5,367 bases of DNA from an uncultured Methylophaga sp. (GCA_946885755.1 CAMPHB010000112.1:1-5367), one strand, 5' to 3'; counted from the stretch's first letter, positions 1-5,357 are shown. Made by a program: numbers and translations. Notes: generated from the sequence alone by a model not told the origin.

Positions 1-660
1 ATCATTGGCTGCGCGCTGACGTAAGTCGGTCAGCGCGGCGTCGACCGTTTGTTGCAAGGCTTGTTTTAAGTCCGGTAACAGCGATAGTTTCATCGCTTCC
101 AAATCAACTGTTTGCCGATCTTGCTGATCCGCGGCTTGCTGGGTTTGTGTTGCCAATTGCTGGCTGATTTCGCTGCGTAGTTGCGGCAACCATTGTTGTT
201 CCAGTTGCTGTTGCAAACGTGCCAGCAAAGCGGCTTCATCAATCGCAGGCGCGGCGGTTGGCAGCGCGATGTCTGGCACAGCTGATTTTTCCGGTAACTG
301 ACCAAGGATCTGCGCCACCATGTCGGCTGCCGGTGGTTTAGCCAATACCGCAATAGCGCCACTGGCGGACGCCTGGTTTTTATCCAGTTCACTGTCATTA
401 CCGGTGCACACCACCACCGGGATCGATTGTAAAGCCGGGGTATTTTTAATCTGGCGGGTGGCGCTGACACCGTCCATACCCGGCATCATCAGATCCATAA
501 AAATCACATCCGGCAATTCGCGCTGATTGCCCAGCCATTGCAACGCCGCTTCTGCACTATCCTGTTCAATAACCGTCAGGCCGTGGCTTAGCAGAATTTT
601 ATTCAAAGTCAGCCGTGCCACCCGCGAATCATCAACTATCAATGCCAGTTTGTTTGCCAT
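1..660 (-). CDS. Response regulator: CheY-like receiver plus Gln-rich helical tail (3' end outside window)
   Basis: The frame is open for 220 codons from ATG 660-658 to the left edge, so the C-terminus is missing. Residues 1-120 are a CheY-like receiver: acidic pair D10/D11, phospho-acceptor D56 in FMDLMMPGMDG, the conserved Thr T86 in VVVCTGND, and K108 in the LAKPP turn. By family knowledge it accepts phosphate from a histidine kinase; no kinase lies in the window. A Pro/Ala linker (about 123-140) leads to a predicted helical region in which about 18 of residues 150-220 are Gln. I recognise no DNA-binding, GGDEF, HD or other output domain, so the output is unknown; a protein-protein or oligomerisation role is inference. 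An AAGGAA Shine-Dalgarno lies about 7 bases before the ATG, the clearest in the window. It follows the DUF3301 gene by 11 bp and is probably co-transcribed with rsmE. Receiver identity is very sure. Confidence 0.9.
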   Translation of the reverse strand, partial: MANKLALIVDDSRVARLTLNKILLSHGLTVIEQDSAEAALQWLGNQRELPDVIFMDLMMPGMDGVSATRQIKNTPALQSIPVVVCTGNDSELDKNQASASGAIAVLAKPPAADMVAQILGQLPEKSAVPDIALPTAAPAIDEAALLARLQQQLEQQWLPQLRSEISQQLATQTQQAADQQDRQTVDLEAMKLSLLPDLKQALQQTVDAALTDLRQRAAND

Positions 661-671
661 AACGCTGTTCC
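661..671 (-). promoter_or_regulatory. Ribosome binding site of the response regulator
   Basis: Read on the minus strand, the 11 bp gap between the DUF3301 stop and the response regulator ATG holds AAGGAAC, about 7 bases from the start codon. This is the best match to the anti-Shine-Dalgarno in the window. It suggests the response regulator is translated independently, whereas the other downstream genes mostly start inside or next to a stop codon without a clear site. Confidence 0.6.
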
Positions 672-983
672 TTAAACGATTCGGTGTGGATCTAACTGGA
701 TAGATTTTACCCGCTTGCCAAGCATCACTACTTCGCCACGATAGCGCTGCTGGCCATCACTGGCAAACTCAAAAAAGTAGCTGCGCTCCAGCGTCATCCG
801 GCCTTTTAAATTGCGCTTTAATCGTACTTTTTGCCATGCGACGGTGTCATTGAGAAAACTGACATTCATCGAGTCACAATATTGTCTGGCGACCCGTGTG
901 GCATGTTCAGCTGCGCCGCGGCTATCCCACCAAAACCAGGCAATCAGCGCCAAAATCAACATCACAACGCTACTGTCACTCAT
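672..983 (-). CDS. DUF3301 family protein, small single-pass membrane protein
   Basis: This 103-residue protein starts with a short polar N-terminus and one hydrophobic segment at about residues 5-19 (SVVMLILALIAWFWW), followed by DSRG. The rest is a soluble basic domain with a CDSMNVSFLNDTVA stretch, a positively charged RLKRNLKGR patch and an aromatic YFFEFASDGQQRY strand. The N-terminal helix, the following W-D-S-R-G and the C-terminal LDPHRI ending fit DUF3301 as I recall it; the function of this family is not established. The helix probably anchors it in the inner membrane with the domain in the cytoplasm (inference from the positive charges after the helix). Its ATG overlaps the rsmE TGA in an ATGA, so translation is probably coupled to rsmE. 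The family name comes from pattern recognition, not a search. Confidence 0.8.
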   Translation of the reverse strand: MSDSSVVMLILALIAWFWWDSRGAAEHATRVARQYCDSMNVSFLNDTVAWQKVRLKRNLKGRMTLERSYFFEFASDGQQRYRGEVVMLGKRVKSIQLDPHRIV

Positions 984-1708
984 CCAATATCACCCCAGTT
1001 GGCCTGCACAATGGCCAATGCCGCGGCTGACGCTGTTTCGGTACGTAAAATGCGCGGTCCGAACTGGATCGCGGTAAAGCCGCTTTGACCGGCTGCCATG
1101 ATTTCGTCGTCACTGAGTCCGCCTTCCGGTCCGATCAAAAGGGTGACCGATGACGGCTTGGTCAGGACATTAAAATGTTGCTGCGCTTGTGGATCCAGCA
1201 CCAGTTTACAATCGGTATTGCAACAGGCCAGTGCGGTCTCCAGATCCATAATTGCAGTTAATTCAGGCAGCACCGCCCGGCCACTTTGTTCGCAGGCACT
1301 GATTAATACGCCCTGCCAGTGCGCGCGGCGTTTTTCGGCACGCTCGCCGCCCAGTTGCACATTACAGCGTTCGGTAATCACCGGCACGATTTGCTGCACA
1401 CCGAGTTCGACGGCTTTTTGAATCGCAAAGTCCATCCGTTCACCGCGGGATATGCCCTGCAACAAAGTCACTTTTAACGGCGACTCACTGTGATTAGTGA
1501 TTTCAGCGGTTAATTTCGCCAAAGCTTCGCGTTTGGCCACCTGCGTCAGCTCGGCGCTGTATTCGTGACCCTCGCCATCAAATAACTGGATGACCGCACC
1601 AGCTTTTAAACGCAGCACCTGCACGGCATGACGAAACACCGATTCCGGCAGGACAAACTCACCATCCCAGTGATAAGGGCCGGCATAATAAAATCGCAAA
1701 CTTCGCAT
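980..1708 (-). CDS. rsmE: 16S rRNA (uracil1498-N3)-methyltransferase
   Basis: RsmE transfers a methyl group from S-adenosylmethionine to N3 of U1498 in helix 44 of 16S rRNA in the assembled 30S subunit, near the decoding site. The 242-residue product matches E. coli RsmE (243 residues) along its length: an N-terminal PUA-like domain (about 1-70, with RHAVQVLRLKAG and LFDGEGHEY) and a C-terminal SPOUT methyltransferase domain. Visible motifs are ISRGERMDFAIQKAVELGV, SACEQSGR, LIGPEGGLSDDE and the knot motif FGPRILRTETA. I chose ATG 1708 because MRSLRFYYAG matches the family N-terminus; an in-frame ATG four codons upstream (1720) would add MQLI and cannot be excluded, and neither start has a good Shine-Dalgarno. 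It heads the minus-strand set, divergent from the phosphatase gene, and its TGA overlaps the DUF3301 ATG. Confidence 0.96.
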   Translation of the reverse strand: MRSLRFYYAGPYHWDGEFVLPESVFRHAVQVLRLKAGAVIQLFDGEGHEYSAELTQVAKREALAKLTAEITNHSESPLKVTLLQGISRGERMDFAIQKAVELGVQQIVPVITERCNVQLGGERAEKRRAHWQGVLISACEQSGRAVLPELTAIMDLETALACCNTDCKLVLDPQAQQHFNVLTKPSSVTLLIGPEGGLSDDEIMAAGQSGFTAIQFGPRILRTETASAAALAIVQANWGDIG

Positions 1709-1710
1709 GA

Positions 1711-1745
1711 TTAACTGCATTTATGAACGGGAATAATGCAGTTTA
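1711..1745. repeat. Inverted repeat between rsmE and its putative -10 box
   Basis: AACTGCATT (1713-1721) and AATGCAGTT (1735-1743) form a perfect 9 bp inverted repeat with a 13-base gap. The flanking positions add one mismatch and one further pair, so 10 of 11 positions pair. Half-site centres are about 22 bp apart, close to two helical turns, as expected for a dimeric regulator bound on one DNA face. The right arm covers the candidate rsmE -10 box and the left arm lies just before ATG 1708. An operator role is inference; a chance repeat is possible. Confidence 0.4.
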
Positions 1746-1768
1746 CAGGCTGCACCGCCGGCTTTGAA
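1740..1768 (-). promoter_or_regulatory. Candidate sigma-70 promoter for rsmE
   Basis: On the minus strand, TTCAAA (plus-strand 1763-1768) and TAAACT (1740-1745) are separated by exactly 17 bp; each matches the -35 and -10 consensus at 4 of 6 positions. Predicted transcription would start near 1733, giving a leader of about 24 bases before ATG 1708. The region is short and lies directly upstream of the gene, but both boxes are imperfect, so this is a by-eye candidate only. Confidence 0.35.
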
Positions 1769-1786
1769 TAAGCAACTGAAAATGAC

Positions 1787-1795
1787 TGCTATACT
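1787..1795 (+). promoter_or_regulatory. Extended -10 promoter of the phosphatase gene
   Basis: TGCTATACT is an extended -10 element (TGn followed by TATACT, 5 of 6 to TATAAT). No good -35 lies at 16-18 bp; TTGAAT at 1764-1769 is 20 bp away, a spacing often seen to be weak, though extended -10 promoters can work without a -35. Counting the -10 hexamer as -12 to -7 puts +1 at 1802, the A of the phosphatase ATG, which predicts a leaderless mRNA. Confidence 0.5.
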
Positions 1796-1801
1796 TTGCC
1801 C

Positions 1802-2602
1802 ATGAATATCGACTTACCACAGCTGCAACAACTGCTGACGATGACCGTACAGCAAGAGTTGATGCCGTTATTTAATGCGGTAAAACGTCGTTATAAAGCT
1901 GATGGCAGCGTGGTCACGATTGCCGATCAGTTGTTACAACAAAAACTGGGCGATTTATTGACCGGCTTTTATCCGGGCACGGTGATGCTCGGTGAAGAAA
2001 TGTCAGTTGAACAGCAACAACAACTGATGCAGACCGACAGTCCGTTGTGGGTACTGGATCCGATTGACGGCACCAGTAATTTTGCCACCGGTATGCCGTT
2101 TTTTTCAGTGTCACTGGCGCTTATCCAGCATGGTCAAGTCAGCCATGGTCTGGTTTATGATCCGGTTTTAGATGAATGTTTTACGGCCAGTGCCGGTGAA
2201 GGTGCCTGGTGTAACGGCCAGCCCCTTCAGGCTGAAATCAGTGGTCTGGGGCTGTCACAATCGCTGGCTTTAATTGATTTTAAACGGCTGCCGGCCAATC
2301 TTGCCGCCCGGCTTATCAAAGAAAAACCCTACGGCTCGCAGCGCAGCCTCGGTTCAATAGCGCTTGAATTATGCTGGCTGGCGGCTGGCAGAGCCCATTT
2401 GTATTTACATGCCCAACAACATTTGTGGGATTACGCCGCCGCGCAATTGATCGTCAAAGAAGCAGGCGCTTTTGCCTGCACACTAAATAACGAGCCGGTC
2501 TTCCGGTTTGATTTGACGCCACGCTCGACCTGCGCCGCGGTTGATGAAAATCTGTTCGCTGCCTGGCGGGACTATTTGCGGGTACCGCGCTGCGATGACT
2601 GA
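1802..2602 (+). CDS. Inositol monophosphatase family phosphatase
   Basis: This 266-residue protein belongs to the Mg2+-dependent, Li+-sensitive FIG/IMPase superfamily, which hydrolyses small phosphate monoesters in the cytoplasm. Motifs in order: KADGSVVTIAD (31-42, with D34, T39, D42), metal-binding GEE (64-66), WVLDPIDGTSNF (83-94, with D86 and D89) and WDYAAAQLIVKEAGA (209-223, with D210). The usual WDxAAG reads WDYAAA, so the loop Gly is Ala. Length is normal for the family. The substrate cannot be read from sequence: inositol-1-phosphate, histidinol phosphate and 3'-phosphoadenosine phosphate are all handled by relatives. I chose ATG 1802 over a TTG two codons upstream (1796), which overlaps the -10 box. 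No Shine-Dalgarno is visible. It is the first plus-strand gene and overlaps pgeF by 8 bp. Confidence 0.93.
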   Translation: MNIDLPQLQQLLTMTVQQELMPLFNAVKRRYKADGSVVTIADQLLQQKLGDLLTGFYPGTVMLGEEMSVEQQQQLMQTDSPLWVLDPIDGTSNFATGMPFFSVSLALIQHGQVSHGLVYDPVLDECFTASAGEGAWCNGQPLQAEISGLGLSQSLALIDFKRLPANLAARLIKEKPYGSQRSLGSIALELCWLAAGRAHLYLHAQQHLWDYAAAQLIVKEAGAFACTLNNEPVFRFDLTPRSTCAAVDENLFAAWRDYLRVPRCDD

Positions 2603-3332
2603 CATGCTGATCCGCCCCGAGTGGCCGGCACCGGATAATGTTAAAGCCTGTATCACTACCCGCCTTGGCGGTATCAGTTTGCCGCCTTATGATTCGCTGA
2701 ATCTGGGGGGGCACGTTGGCGATAAGCCGGCCCATGTATGTGCCAACCGTCAGCGTCTGATAACCGCTGCAGCCTTACCTGCTGAGCCTTTATGGCTACA
2801 GCAAACCCATTCCACTATTGTTATCAACAGCCAGCAATGGCAGACCGGTATTGAAGCCGATGCCATTCTCAGCCACATGCCGGATCACATTTGTGCTGTA
2901 CTGACCGCGGATTGCCTGCCGGTATTGCTGTGTGACAAAAGTGGCCGGCAGGTCGCTGCCATTCATGCCGGCTGGCGGGGCTTGTGTGACGGCATTATCG
3001 AACAAACGGTGGCGCAATTATCGGCAGCTCCCGAAGCTGTTTTAGCGTGGCTGGGGCCGGCCATTGGTCCTGAACAATTTGAAGTTGGCGCTGAAGTGCG
3101 TGATGCCTTTATCGCCCATTCGGCGGGTGCTGCTGCGGCTTTTCAGGCCGGCAAGCCCGGTCACTACCTTGCTGATATTTACCAGTTGGCACGGCAACGC
3201 TTGAACCAGTGCGGAATCCCGCAAATTTACGGCGGAGATTTTTGTACTGTTAGCCAGACGGCGCATTTTTTCTCTTACCGGCGTGATGGCATCACCGGCC
3301 GCATGGCATCGCTTATATGGCTGACCTCGTAA
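2595..3332 (+). CDS. pgeF: Peptidoglycan editing factor / purine nucleoside phosphorylase (YfiH family)
   Basis: The 245-residue product matches E. coli YfiH/PgeF (243 residues) almost throughout. PgeF has been reported to limit mis-incorporation of L-Ser for L-Ala in the peptidoglycan stem; relatives including LACC1 act on purine nucleosides as phosphorylases and deaminases. Visible motifs are TTRLGGISLPPYDSLNLGGH (21-40), WLQQTHS with H72, LTADCLPVLLCD with C107, AAIHAGWRGL with H124, WLGPAIGP and FFSYRRDGITGRMAS near the end. H72, C107 and H124 correspond to the zinc/catalytic triad. I chose ATG 2595, giving MTDMLIRPEWP, like the family start; the frame runs upstream to 2541 but that part only shadows the phosphatase gene, and ATG 2604 is a weaker alternative. 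It overlaps the phosphatase stop in ATGACTGA, and no clear Shine-Dalgarno is visible, so coupling is likely. Confidence 0.95.
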   Translation: MTDMLIRPEWPAPDNVKACITTRLGGISLPPYDSLNLGGHVGDKPAHVCANRQRLITAAALPAEPLWLQQTHSTIVINSQQWQTGIEADAILSHMPDHICAVLTADCLPVLLCDKSGRQVAAIHAGWRGLCDGIIEQTVAQLSAAPEAVLAWLGPAIGPEQFEVGAEVRDAFIAHSAGAAAAFQAGKPGHYLADIYQLARQRLNQCGIPQIYGGDFCTVSQTAHFFSYRRDGITGRMASLIWLTS

Positions 3333-3337
3333 TAAGG

Positions 3338-3343
3338 TATGAT
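3338..3343 (+). promoter_or_regulatory. Possible -10 box upstream of the ZIP gene
   Basis: The 39 bp gap between pgeF and the ZIP gene contains TATGAT, 5 of 6 to the -10 consensus, which would start transcription near 3350 and give a leader of about 22 bases. No convincing -35 is seen at 16-18 bp (ATATGG at 3315-3320). Just before the ATG, GATGGG at 3361-3366 is a weak Shine-Dalgarno. The gap has no terminator-like hairpin, so read-through from pgeF is equally possible. Confidence 0.3.
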
Positions 3344-3371
3344 CTGCCAATTATTTTGCTGATGGGTTTTT

Positions 3372-4181
3372 ATGGATTTACTACTCTGGATCGTCGGTTT
3401 TAGCTTAATCGGCGGCCTGCTCAGTGTTGGCATCGCTTCGTCATTTTTGTTGCTCTCCGAAAAGGCCCGCAGCCATGCGGTGCCCTATCTGGTCAGTTTT
3501 GCGATTGGTGCTTTGCTGGGGGCGTCTTTCTTAGGTTTGATCCCGCATGCGATTGAGCACGAATTTGCGGTCGAAGCGCATGAACTGGGTCTGACGCTGC
3601 TGCTGGGTTTACTGCTGTTTTTCCTGCTGGAAAAAATGGTGCTGTGGCGTCACTGTCATAGTCATCATGGCCATGAACATATCCCTGAGCTGGGTCCGGA
3701 TCATCATGCTGATGATGCCCATCAGCATCAGGAAAAAGCCGCCGGCACGCTGATTCTGGTCGGCGATACTATCCACAATTTTGTCGACGGTATCCTGATC
3801 GCCGCGGCCTTTTTAACCGATGTGCATCTGGGTATTGTCACTGCATTAGCTATCGCCGCGCATGAGATCCCGCAGGAACTGGGTGATTTTGTGATTTTGC
3901 TGCACAGCGGCTTCAGTCGCCGCAAAGCTCTTTACTTCAATATGCTGTCGAGCCTTGGCACGGTGATTGGTGCGGTGCTGGCGTTTTTCCTGCTCGCCGA
4001 TATGCAGCACATTTTGCCCTACATTCTGGTCATTGCCGCTTCCAGCTTTATTTATGTCGCCGTCGCGGATTTGATCCCCGGCCTGCATTCGCGGGTGCGG
4101 CCCGGTGAAACGTTACAGCAAATTCTGCTGATTGCTGCCGGCGTTATCTTTATTTATCTGGCACACAGCACTCTGCACTGA
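3372..4181 (+). CDS. ZIP family divalent metal transporter
   Basis: This 269-residue inner-membrane protein has about 8 hydrophobic segments, near residues 5-27, 37-58, 73-91, 125-148, 152-172, 190-209, 213-234 and 248-265. ZIP proteins move Zn2+, Fe2+, Mn2+ or similar ions towards the cytoplasm. The metal site is clear: HNFVDG in TM4 (H135, N136, D139) and HEIPQELGD in TM5 (H164, E165, Q168, E169), the LIV-1-like form with Gln where eukaryotic members have His. Between TM3 and TM4 lies a loop (about 94-120) with ten His: H94, 96, 98, 99, 101, 103, 111, 112, 117 and 119. Which ion is carried cannot be decided. It lies 39 bp after pgeF, and its TGA shares one base with the waaF ATG (TGATG), so coupling to waaF is likely. 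Confidence 0.94.
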   Translation: MDLLLWIVGFSLIGGLLSVGIASSFLLLSEKARSHAVPYLVSFAIGALLGASFLGLIPHAIEHEFAVEAHELGLTLLLGLLLFFLLEKMVLWRHCHSHHGHEHIPELGPDHHADDAHQHQEKAAGTLILVGDTIHNFVDGILIAAAFLTDVHLGIVTALAIAAHEIPQELGDFVILLHSGFSRRKALYFNMLSSLGTVIGAVLAFFLLADMQHILPYILVIAASSFIYVAVADLIPGLHSRVRPGETLQQILLIAAGVIFIYLAHSTLH

Positions 4182-5209
4182 TGTCAGATCGTTTGGCAAT
4201 TTTAATCATCGGCCCGTCATGGGTGGGCGATATGGTGATGGCGCAATCGCTGTTTATTGCTTTAAAACAGCAACATCCGGACTGCGACATAGATGTGCTG
4301 GCACCCGCATGGACAAGGCCTTTGCTGGAACGCATGCCGCAAGTGCGCGCCGCAATTGATATGCCGGTAACCCATGGCATGTTTGCCTGGAAAACGCGCC
4401 GGCAATTGGGGCTTTCACTGCGCGGCCGATATCAGCAGGCGATTGTGCTGCCGAACTCCTGGAAATCAGCACTGATCCCCTGGTTTGCCAGAATTCCCAA
4501 GCGCACCGGCTGGCGCGGTGAAATGCGCTATGGTCTGCTGAATGATCTGCGCAAGCTCGATAAACAGGCTTTGCCGTTGATGGTAGAGCGCTTTGTATCG
4601 CTGGCGTTACCGGCTGAAAAAGCAAAACAAAAACCAGACTGGCAAGCGCCGGCAATGATTGCCGGTACCGTCACCGGCGATCTGAATCCGCCACTTGAGA
4701 CCGGCCAGCAACGATTAATTTTATGCCCGGGCGCTGAATTCGGCCCCGCCAAACAGTGGCCGGTCAGTCATTACGGGCAGTTGGCCGAGCATTTTTTACA
4801 GCGGAACTGGCAAGTGTTGATTCTGGGCTCCAAAGCCGATAAAAAAGTCGCCGGTGAAATCGTCGGTGCAGTCAGCAAGGACCTGCGTGAACAATTATTT
4901 AATCTGGCCGGCAAAACAGAGCTGGCCGATGCCATTGACTTATTGGCAACCGCCGACCAGGTCGTGACCAATGATTCCGGCCTGATGCATATCGCGGCGG
5001 CCTTAAATAAACCGCTGGTCTCCATTTACGGTCCAACCTCACCTTCTTTTACACCGCCGTTATCAAATACTGCCCAAATCATACAAATACCGGTCGACTG
5101 CGGCCCTTGTTTTAAAAGAGTCTGCCCGGAAGGCCATCATAAATGTATGCAGGATCTAACACCTGAATCTGTTATCAAGCACACTCAAATAACCGCACGC
5201 CATGACTGA
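4181..5209 (+). CDS. waaF: Lipopolysaccharide heptosyltransferase II
   Basis: WaaF adds the second L-glycero-D-manno-heptose to the LPS inner core, using ADP-heptose, on the cytoplasmic face of the inner membrane. The 342-residue product is close to E. coli WaaF (348). It is a GT-B fold, family 9 enzyme: the N-terminal acceptor domain has IIGPSWVGDMVMAQSL (9-24, with D17), LPNSWKSAL (90-98) and TGWRGEMRYGLLND (109-122); the C-terminal ADP-heptose domain has CPGAEFGPAKQWP (182-194), TNDSGLMHIAAAL (263-275) and YGPTSPSFTPPL (283-294). The end carries CGPC, C315, HH 319-320 and C322, discussed separately. The Gly/Asp/Lys landmarks of the active site are present. It overlaps the ZIP stop by one base and the next gene by 8 bp. 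WaaF is preferred over WaaC because of the SWKSAL and AEFGPAKQWP motifs. Confidence 0.94.
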   Translation: MSDRLAILIIGPSWVGDMVMAQSLFIALKQQHPDCDIDVLAPAWTRPLLERMPQVRAAIDMPVTHGMFAWKTRRQLGLSLRGRYQQAIVLPNSWKSALIPWFARIPKRTGWRGEMRYGLLNDLRKLDKQALPLMVERFVSLALPAEKAKQKPDWQAPAMIAGTVTGDLNPPLETGQQRLILCPGAEFGPAKQWPVSHYGQLAEHFLQRNWQVLILGSKADKKVAGEIVGAVSKDLREQLFNLAGKTELADAIDLLATADQVVTNDSGLMHIAAALNKPLVSIYGPTSPSFTPPLSNTAQIIQIPVDCGPCFKRVCPEGHHKCMQDLTPESVIKHTQITARHD

Positions 5210-5357
5210 AAAACGCGTCACTATCCTAGTCCCCAATTACAAAACACTGTTAATCACACAGATTTGTCTGCGTTTGCTGCGCAAACACACCGATCCGGCA
5301 CTGGCGGATGTCATCGTCATTGATAATGAATCGCCAACGATTGGGAAACCAATATAG
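5202..5357 (+). CDS. Family 2 glycosyltransferase, N-terminal fragment ending in a stop near the window edge
   Basis: ATG 5202 starts a frame whose first 44 residues, RVTILVPNYKTLLITQICL through DVIVIDNES, look like the nucleotide-sugar-binding start of GT2 (GT-A fold) enzymes: a beta strand VTILVPNYK, a helix, then VIVIDNES at 37-44. A GT2 enzyme normally has over 200 residues, but here a TAG at 5355-5357 ends the frame at residue 51. After about 5340 the reading no longer looks like the family and the bases become AT-rich, while both other forward frames stay open to the edge. It may be a real pseudogene or an assembly error at a contig end. Its ATG overlaps the waaF TGA by 8 bp (ATGACTGA), so it probably belongs to the same LPS or surface-glycan set. 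The acceptor and sugar are unknown. Confidence 0.75.
   Translation: MTEKRVTILVPNYKTLLITQICLRLLRKHTDPALADVIVIDNESPTIGKPI

Noticed and set aside
90..470. Minus-strand open frame of 126 codons rich in Arg, Trp and Gln
   Set aside because: It lies inside the response regulator gene in another frame; the regulator frame has a complete receiver motif set and a Shine-Dalgarno, while this one has no recognisable domain.
1709..1720. RsmE start at ATG 1720 (MQLI extension)
   Set aside because: The family begins close to MR-x-x-R-x-Y, matched by ATG 1708. Neither has a good Shine-Dalgarno, so the upstream start is not fully excluded.
1796..1801. TTG start for the phosphatase two codons upstream
   Set aside because: It begins inside or at the edge of the -10 promoter box, has no Shine-Dalgarno, and an ATG follows directly.
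2541..2594. N-terminal extension of pgeF starting at ATG 2541
   Set aside because: These 18 codons lie wholly inside the phosphatase gene and the residues do not resemble the YfiH start; ATG 2595 gives the family N-terminus and length.
3333..3371. Possible transcription terminator between pgeF and the ZIP gene
   Set aside because: The gap contains no stable GC-rich stem before its short T-run, so I see no intrinsic terminator.
4254..4655. Minus-strand open frame of 133 codons opposite waaF
   Set aside because: It is an antisense shadow of a strongly supported gene, with no start signal and no recognisable domain.
4661..4678. Inverted repeat GCCGGT-N6-ACCGGC, terminator-like
   Set aside because: It lies in the middle of waaF in the linker between domains, has no following T-run, and is well explained by the high CCGG content of the region.
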